Positions 57,147 to 64,000 of a stretch of 64,000 nt of DNA are shown piece by piece. Source of the DNA: Spinacia oleracea. Lineage: Eukaryota > Streptophyta > Magnoliopsida > Caryophyllales > Amaranthaceae. Each line of letters opens with the position of its first letter. Position 1 is the first letter of the stretch. The stretch covers positions 3,906,001 through 3,970,000 of the forward strand of contig NC_079490.1 in assembly GCF_020520425.1 (NCBI RefSeq), given 5' to 3'. The notes beneath the pieces are model-generated. The model had not been told where the DNA came from, did no database searches, and saw only the letters and a program-made list of their open reading frames with translations. Made by a program: the position numbers and the translations under genes.

Positions 57147-57428
57147 AGGTGTACAATAAATTACACCAAGATAACTTTAACCCTTTTTTTTTGTAATTTT
57201 AACCTAATTTTGATGAACTTTTATATTAGTAAAAAAAATTGATAGATAAATATTTTTAAAGGGTTAAATGATTAATTTTATACATTATTAGTTATTTTGA
57301 AGAAATAAATTTTACTAAAATGAAAAAAATTTATCACTGAAAAATAGATAACTTTTACATATATATGCATAACTTTTAAGCATTTAAAGTTAACTTTTAC
57401 TCCGGTGTACAATATTTATTGTACACCC
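57147..57428. mobile_element. MITE-like hairpin with GGTGTACAATAAAT ends
   Basis: The left end AGGTGTACAATAAATTACAC and the right end TACAATATTTATTGTACACC are inverted, with AAAGTTA/TAACTTT subterminal matches. Non-coding. Confidence 0.5.
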
Positions 57429-57885
57429 ATTGTAAATAAGAATTTGTGTTTACAATTAAAGATGGATGCAGATTGAATCGGGTCAGTCCGTGGTTCGGGT
57501 CGAGCCCACGCCAAGCCAAACATGTATTTGTATTGGGTTGAGTTGGGCTGAAATTTTTAAAAAAGGCAACACAGACACGGCCCAAACTCACGTGGCCCCG
57601 ACCCTTGTGCTTTTTGCAAAAATTGTAGCCCAGTATCACTCACAAGTCACAACCCACGACTTTATGCTCGTATAGTCGTATCAGGACGTGTTTTTTCGTG
57701 TTGGGCCGTACCGCACCTCAAACAGGACCGGCCCAGTACTAAAAAACCTACTGACACTAATAATATTAGTTGTAGAGACGTAGATTCGATTAACGAGATC
57801 GTCTGTGTAAGGTTCGGATTTGATAGTTCAACGCTAACCCAACCCATTTAATTTATAGGATCAACCGAGTTATTCACTGTAACAA

Positions 57886-58257
57886 GGTCACAACAAAGAT
57901 ACGCCACTGGTGGTTACCACCAAAATTGAAAGAGATGTGGAGCTTGTGATATGTAAATTAAACTTATTACTCCATATAATGAATTTGGCACCCACTAAAT
58001 TAAGGGTATCAGGATAGTTTCGAATAACAAAACACAACGCCGAATTCACCACAGTTTCCAGAAGGCAAATCAGGTGGCGAATTTTATTACTAATCATGGT
58101 CATATCTACCCTTTCATATTTTATTCGTTTAATTCTTATAATGATTTGTTCTCCTCTATCATCCGAAAAGATTTTGATGAAAAGATGAATTATGTTGATC
58201 CTATTTTAGAGGATAATCTAATTTTTATTTCTTTATCAAACAAAAAAAAAAAAGACC
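57886..58257 (+). pseudogene. 5'-truncated LINE 3' end
   Basis: The plus-strand frame reads HHSFQKANQVANFITNHGH, the end of a LINE RNase H domain, then a short tail and an A-run (about 58242-58253). Flanks ATTCACTGTAACAA (57872-57885) and ATTCAGTGTAACAA (58258-58271) are a 14 bp duplication with one mismatch. Confidence 0.6.
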
Positions 58258-58778
58258 ATTCAGTGTAACAAACTAGGTCACTCTCACGAAAATCCCCCGG
58301 TTTATCTTCCTTATATCCAATATAATATCCTTCATTTGTAAAATGTAGGAAGCAATTCATATCAAACACATACTACATAAATCCAATCCAGTTACATATG
58401 AAATTTAAAACGAACACGACAGAAAATATTACAACACAAATTGTGTGAACTCCTAAATATGGTAAACTTCATACGGAGTATGAAGTTCTTAAGACATGCA
58501 TAAAAGATAGAATCAACGTCCGAAAATCTCACATCATAAAGTACACTACACTGTACACGTTTGTTTTTCAACTACTTCCATATTTGTCTTGCTTAACCAA
58601 ATTCAGGACGTGCTGTTGAAAAAAAAAAGGGTACAACGAGAACGACAATCTTATGTTCTTTTTAGAAACAAAAACAATTCATTATGTCGATCTACACCGA
58701 TAAAAGAAAATCTAGATACAAGCCCCGGAATATATCAGGGGGCAAAAATTGGACCAGAAACTTAGAAGAAAACCCTCG

Positions 58779-61700
58779 CTACACATTTTCGGAGTGTACC
58801 TGCTGCTGCTGTTGTTGCGGCGGTTGGCTAGATGAAGCGGGTTTTATTGATTCAGGAGACGACTCGTGGGGATTGCGTACGTGACTGGTAGGAGGCAAAC
58901 ATCGTTTCGAAAAGAATGTGGCGATGCTTCTAGTTCCCCTTCCACTCTTTTCTGTAGATTTCTCTGTAAATTTAGTATAAAAAAAAAACTATTAAGTAAA
59001 ACGAGAAGGTTTTCGAACATTATTATTAACAAATTCAGAAACTGTTCAGTAGGTGGTGCAAGGGCTGGCAATTCCTTACCCGACCCGATAACCCAACTCA
59101 AACCCGACCTGAAGTTATTGAGATAAACCCACATCCGACAAACCGATCCCGAATGACCTGACACTGACTCAATTTGACCCATTTATCATATTTTGTAGTA
59201 ATATTAAGTTTTACAATATTTTTGATATTTTTAGACACAACCAGAAATCAACCCGAAACCAAACCCAAACCTGACCGATTGACCCGAATTGCCACCCCAA
59301 GGTGCAATTACTCCCATTCTTCTTTTTGTTTCATTTTACCATCTCAGTGCTAAGTTATTAGGGTAGTATTTATCATTTTGGAACATCTCAACCCGGAACC
59401 AAACCTGGATCTGACCTCGTTGACCAGAATTGCCACCCCAAGGTGCAATTACTCACATTCCTCTTTTTGTTTCATTTTACCATCTCAGTGCTATGTTATT
59501 AGGGTAGTATTTATCATTTTGGAATGTCTCAATAGCAAACACTTCTTTACTGTTCGATCAATGAGTTGTTGTGTGCAATAAAAAAAACAGGTTCATTGAT
59601 CAGAATCACCACTATAAATAGAACATAGAACCGGTGCTATGAATTAATATAGCTTGGAAACCATTAATGGCAGATATCAAGGAAGAATAAAGTGATTTTG
59701 ATTAATTTATTTTTAACTAAAGAAAATAAAGGGTTTTCGAGCATTCTAGAGGCTGATTCTCTCCCAATTATAAATTCTTAAGGCTAACTAATACTCTCCA
59801 GTCTCCACCATCCAACACACTACCTGGAGCATTTTATTTCAAGATACTAAGAGCATCTCTAATGGTAAGCTAATTTGACAATTAGCTTGTTATGTCACAT
59901 AAGATTTTAAGCTATTATATTGTCTAGCTAATTTATGCTCCAATGGCTAGCAACTAGCTTGTTATTTAAATTGGTCTCACTTGTCCCACTTGTCAAGTAA
60001 TTATTTGATAATTTGGGAAGCTAGTTGTCAAGTAATAGCTTGTTTAAGCTAATTTGCTTGGTCAAGCAAATTTATTACTTTCACTCCAATGGTCTAGTTA
60101 TTAACTTGAAACTTTTGTAAATTTCAAGCTAGTCCCTAGCTACAACCATTGGAGATGCTCTAATAACAAAAAAGTAAAGATATTCCCTAAAGTGCCCCTC
60201 CCTAATGATATTCATAGCAACCAGTACAAGTGTGGAAGTGGAGATGCAGATGTTTGTTATGGATTTGGCAAGTGGGCTGGAGGAAGATAGCCATTCTTCC
60301 AAATGTGGAGTTCTTAGAGGATGTTATCTATGCAAAGGATAATTATCGTAACTGGAAATGTTGGGCTACATACTCCAAAACGCAGATGAAATAGCCAATT
60401 TCCGATATGTTAGCTAGGGATGTAATGGAAGAGATGAAAACATGAATATGTTTGAAGCCCCTTGAATTAAGACTAGTTTTTAGCTCTCATTTGTAATTCT
60501 AATCTTTATAGATAAAGTCAGTATATGTACCTGGTGAACTTGACATTCCCAGCTTATCCAAGATCTCCTTTTTAACCTGCATTACCAAGGTGAAATAAGT
60601 AAGGAAAAGGAAATAAATAAAAGTTCATTTGATTGCCAAAAGAAAGAGGATTGGGTTACATATGCTGAAATCTTACACGACATTATGGTAAAAATCTTAA
60701 GTGGTAGTTACAGTCACAGTGATAGGTCAGATTTTGAGTTACATTTTTAAAGAAAGTCGGAATCAGAGTGAACTTTGCACAAAAAGGCCCGGCCAAGCAG
60801 ATCCAATAGAAACACCTATGGATTCTTTTTCTCAAATAACAAGACCTCTAGAAGAGATATTCACATTTACCATAGATTTGGTTTTTTTTTCCATTTGCAA
60901 AGAAGTATTACATGATGTGATGTAACAAATGATGTGATAACATGATATGACAAATTATATTAAAGGTGTGGCTTCTTTAAGCAATCATAATGCTATCTGA
61001 AGACTTCGAAAACATTCATATTATTCAACCGACTTTGAGATAGCAGGTAATTAAGAAAAAAAATCACTGGAAACATAGATTTCACCAACCTTCCAACGAT
61101 TATCTACAAATTCTGATATCTCACGGACTTTAATTCTCAGGTGAGACTTGGGGATATCAGGAAAACTCTGCTGCAAGGACTCCAGCACTCTGTTGATACC
61201 CTGCGGGCAGGATTGAATAACTGACACCTGCAAACACAACCAATCACGCGAATTACTAACACTATAACTCAAAGAAATATTGATACCTTTCAAACAAACT
61301 AAGGCTCCATTTGGTTTGGTGTAAAACGTTTTCATTGTAAAATGATTTTCCATGGAAAACATTTTCCAAGAGAAAACACAATTCCAACCTAGTTTTCCTT
61401 TGTTTGGTTCCTTAAAGAAAATGGGAGAAAATGGTGAAGATTGAGGGGAAGAAAGGAGAGGGAGGTAAAGGAGGAAAAGTGGTTTCCCTCCCTCTCAAAT
61501 GAAAAAGGTTTTTTCCACCTTTGAAGGAGTTGTGGAAGATTGTTTTTCATCACTTGCCCAACCAAACAACGTAAAATGATTGAAAGGGAGAAAATCGTTT
61601 TCTATGAAAACATTTTTTACACCCTACCAAACGGAGCCTAAAGGTGTCAGGAGTGCCTCTTACAATTTTAGGAAGGTTGGAATCTGGTATTGTTGTAGGT

Positions 61701-63947
61701 AACCCTGTTGCTACCGTGCTGCCCTTGCTATTTGAGGTGCATGCATCTTGATTCTCTTCTCGCACAATGTTGTCAGATGGTACCTCTATAGACAACCCAC
61801 CAGGAAAAACACGCATACTAAGAGCTTGCAAACACGTTTGCTCAACCTTGAGACTGCCAGTAAGATCTTCAGCTGATAACAAGTGCGCTTTGTCGTGCAT
61901 CATGTTTACAATGATAAGAGGCTGATTCTTTTTAAGAGCATGTTCAGTCAACTTATGTAGATACTTCAGTTGTCGCATCCAAGATGAATACTCTTCACTT
62001 AGAGCTTCTGGTTTGCAGTCCAGTGTACTGTTGGTAACACCTGCCTCGAGGTTACTTTGACATCTGTCAGTGTCAACTCCCTGCATTGGAGGCATTTCCT
62101 CAGTAAAAATCTACCAAACTCCATACAAATATGAAAGTGCAGATGCAAACTCAAATCAAATGCATAAAGAAAATGTCATGTTAGCAAGAAATGTGGTAGC
62201 CTACTTTTTAAAGTTTCAGAAATCCTAAGATCACTATTAGTTACTCCGTATAAATTAACATTGGAATATGACTTGGAGATATGCTCCATAAACCCTTTCT
62301 ATCCCCCTCTCTACCCCACCAGTAAAGGTAAGCCCCTCATCGGTATATGTAGTCTTACCTGCTTCATGCATTATCAAGGTCCAAGAGAACACGGCCAATA
62401 GGTTGGAGTTGGCCAATTTGAGTTCATCAGTTCAATGTGACGTTTGGCTCATCTACCCCTTCCCCTCAGCACCCACTGAGCATAATAACCAAGGTTGGGA
62501 AGGATTGAGGGTGACTTTCACCCTCTTAAGACTTAAATTACGAGGAAGACAAAATATAAAGATTAAGAAGTCCTAATGTACCGAGTGAACATTCAAATTA
62601 TCAAATCACACACAATTTTTAAAGATGTCAATGGTCAACATGAATTTCTCCACGTATGTTAAAACCACAAGTTTCTGAATACAGGTAGAATCTCTTTAGC
62701 TTACGACCCAAATAGAAAAGGGAAACAACATTAATCAAAATATTTCCAGAGATTAACAGGGAGGGGACACTCTTTCAGGATAAGATTATAGAATAAACTG
62801 ATGACTTTGTACCTCATTTTCTGAGAGATAGCCATCTGGTACCATAAAGTCATCCTCACTCTCCTCATCATCATCAACTTTTAAAGATCCTTCATCCAAA
62901 ATTTCCTCCTCTTCCTTCTCAGAGTCTGATAGGCTTTCACCTGGATCCTCCTGCCATGACAAATTTAATAAATCACATTTCTATGAACAGTCTGATACTA
63001 TCTATAGATTGACAATCTTTCAAGAAAAGCCAGTGTAAATACCTCCTCCCACTCTTCATCGCTATCAATTTCATATTCCAAATCAGGGTCCGTTTTTAAT
63101 GGATGGCGTGGTCCAATAACACGACTGCAGGTATTAAAAATCAGTAACAAGGAAAGAATGTAACATTTATGCAATGAAGAACATGTATTCCTTTTTAAAA
63201 TAAAATTATTGTCCAGATATGTTAAACTGACAGATACTGCAATTTATATTAGGTCTCATTCAGAAAAGCAACAATAAAATCCAAAGGACATGGTGTGGTA
63301 TCACAAAAGCTCAGTGGATCCGACTGTATAGGAACTTCACTAAGGATGGGAAATGCTGTGTACGAGAGTGGACCTTTTATCCAAATCACAGATTTAATTA
63401 CAACAGCAAAATCCTCTCCCTCCTTTCTCTCCGCAGGTATCATGTTTAGAGTCTTTTAAGTAAATAGTAAATGTCTTAATTTAGTCAGGCAAAGTCATTC
63501 CTAGACCCTAGTCTCTGCATTAGACATGCAGTACTGCAAAATGCATTGATAGTCAAGCATGAAATGCGAGTATTTAGCAAACAATTTGAACATGAAAACT
63601 CCTAACAAGGACCACCATCAACTTCAACTCCTTACCTTTTCTTTGGCCAAATACCATAAAATGCAGGCCTACAGCTCTTGTCAAACTGCAGGAGTTGTTT
63701 TCTTCGCACGTACTTGCTGGTACTAGGTGAAACATCTGCGTTGACATGGCATGACTTATCATCAGTACTTGGTTGTTCCCATTCATCTGCATCTATCCAC
63801 AGGTCATCATCACGAGCTGGTCCCTTATTAGAAGTGAGTTTTAACTCCTTAATTAGCTCAGCCTTTGGTTTATGACGTAAGCCCCAGGTCTGCTTGGTGT
63901 TTGACCGGATAGAGTGGCCTAAGCAGCGCCAAGTACTCATATGAGAT
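58779..63947 (-). CDS. FAS1: Chromatin assembly factor 1 large subunit FAS1, C-terminal part (7 exons seen)
   Basis: Exons in coding order are 63947-63636, 63124-63043, 62950-62813, 62110-61664, 61227-61090, 60576-60531 and 58963-58779; all are GT-AG with consistent phases, and the stop is TAG at 58779-58781. About 448 residues are visible; the N-terminal half lies beyond the window. Diagnostic stretches are RRKQLLQFDKSCRPAFYGIW, an acidic run with SDEEWEEEDPGESLSDSEKE, EDDFMVPDGYLSENE, and near the end RSIATFFSKRCLPP. A Gln-rich tail follows. FAS1 with FAS2 and MSI1 forms CAF-1, which deposits H3-H4 behind replication forks in the nucleus. The IxxFF element resembles a PCNA-binding motif (inference). 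Introns contain two MITEs and a tandem repeat; the frame looks intact. Confidence 0.93.
59061..59303. repeat. GACCC-rich dispersed repeat in a FAS1 intron
   Basis: Starts AAGGGCTGGCAATTCCTTAC, contains ACCCGACCCGATAACCC and ends ATTGCCACCCCA. Inverted relative of 47163-47360. Confidence 0.6.
59250..59531. repeat. 141 bp tandem duplication in a FAS1 intron
   Basis: AATTGCCACCCCAAGGTGCA begins at 59287 and again at 59428, followed in both by TTTTACCATCTCAGTGCTA and GGGTAGTATTTATCATTTTG. Few differences. The unit includes the end of the GACCC-rich repeat. Confidence 0.85.
59851..60160. mobile_element. Tourist-like MITE (PIF/Harbinger type) in a FAS1 intron
   Basis: 310 bp with ends GAGCATCTCTAATGGT and ACCATTGGAGATGCTC, flanked by TAA on both sides. 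The 3 bp TAA/TTA duplication and such ends fit PIF/Harbinger MITEs. Interior has repeated TAGCTTGTTA motifs. Confidence 0.7.
61303..61638. mobile_element. Second Tourist-like MITE in a FAS1 intron
   Basis: 336 bp with ends GGCTCCATTTGGTTTGGTGT and ACACCCTACCAAACGGAGCC, flanked by TAA. It lies 25 bp inside the intron from the splice donor at 61662-61663. Confidence 0.75.
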
Positions 63948-64000
63948 CTGTGAAGGATGACAGCTTTTTAAGTAATCAACATATACCGAAACCAAAACAC

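Larger units (their letters stand above)
55415..58778. other. Intergenic before FAS1: repeats, two hairpin elements, LINE stub
   Basis: About 55575-55960 is a GGCCCG/GACACG-rich repeat with spurious open frames on both strands. 56395-56822 and 57147-57428 are inverted-repeat elements. About 57455-57850 is another GGCCC-type repeat. 57886-58257 is a LINE 3' end. 58272-58778 shows nothing recognisable except the FAS1 3' region. Confidence 0.5.

Overview
This window is nuclear DNA from a flowering plant, most likely a core eudicot. The genes are split by GT-AG introns, include a plastid-targeted desaturase, and sit in AT-rich sequence full of plant transposons. The many Stowaway-type MITEs and recurrent 'TACTCCGTAT'-like motifs suggest Caryophyllales (spinach/beet/quinoa type), but that is only an impression.

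Five host genes can be read. (1) 101-2161 (+): C-terminal half of V-ATPase subunit H. (2) 3509-11753 (-): a complete 13-exon gene for a Tat-SF1/CUS2-type splicing factor (ELF9-like). (3) 42023-42583 (+): a single-exon four-helix membrane protein of unknown function. (4) 44755-49401 (-): a complete 3-exon plastid stearoyl-ACP desaturase. (5) 58779-63947 (-): the last seven visible exons of FAS1, the large subunit of chromatin assembly factor 1. They are unrelated housekeeping genes, not a cluster.

The centre (about 12.9-40.3 kb) is a transposon nest. An old degraded LINE lies outermost (about 12970-13770, 17945-18423 and 38210-40341). A 19.8 kb Athila-lineage Ty3/gypsy element (18424-38209) inserted into it, with 1404 bp LTRs that differ at about seven sites and a perfect ATATG target duplication. 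The Athila itself carries a truncated, decayed Ty1/copia element (21621 to about 26745) and a hAT-type element (29266-31731, 8 bp duplication). The hAT element contains a 1466 bp solo LTR (29286-30751, 5 bp duplication). The Athila retains gag, protease, RT, RNase H, integrase and an Athila env-like third ORF, each with few lesions.

The most unusual structure is the palindrome CGCCCGATCGGGCG. It recurs six times in the U3 of each LTR, just upstream of the TATA box, and eleven times in the spacer upstream of the env-like ORF. The right-hand flank (49.4-58.7 kb) holds four tandem copies of the region carrying the desaturase's putative TATA box, a tandem duplication with filled and empty sites for a MITE and a solo LTR, a SINE inside a SINE, truncated LINEs with target duplications, and a dispersed GGCCCG-rich repeat family.
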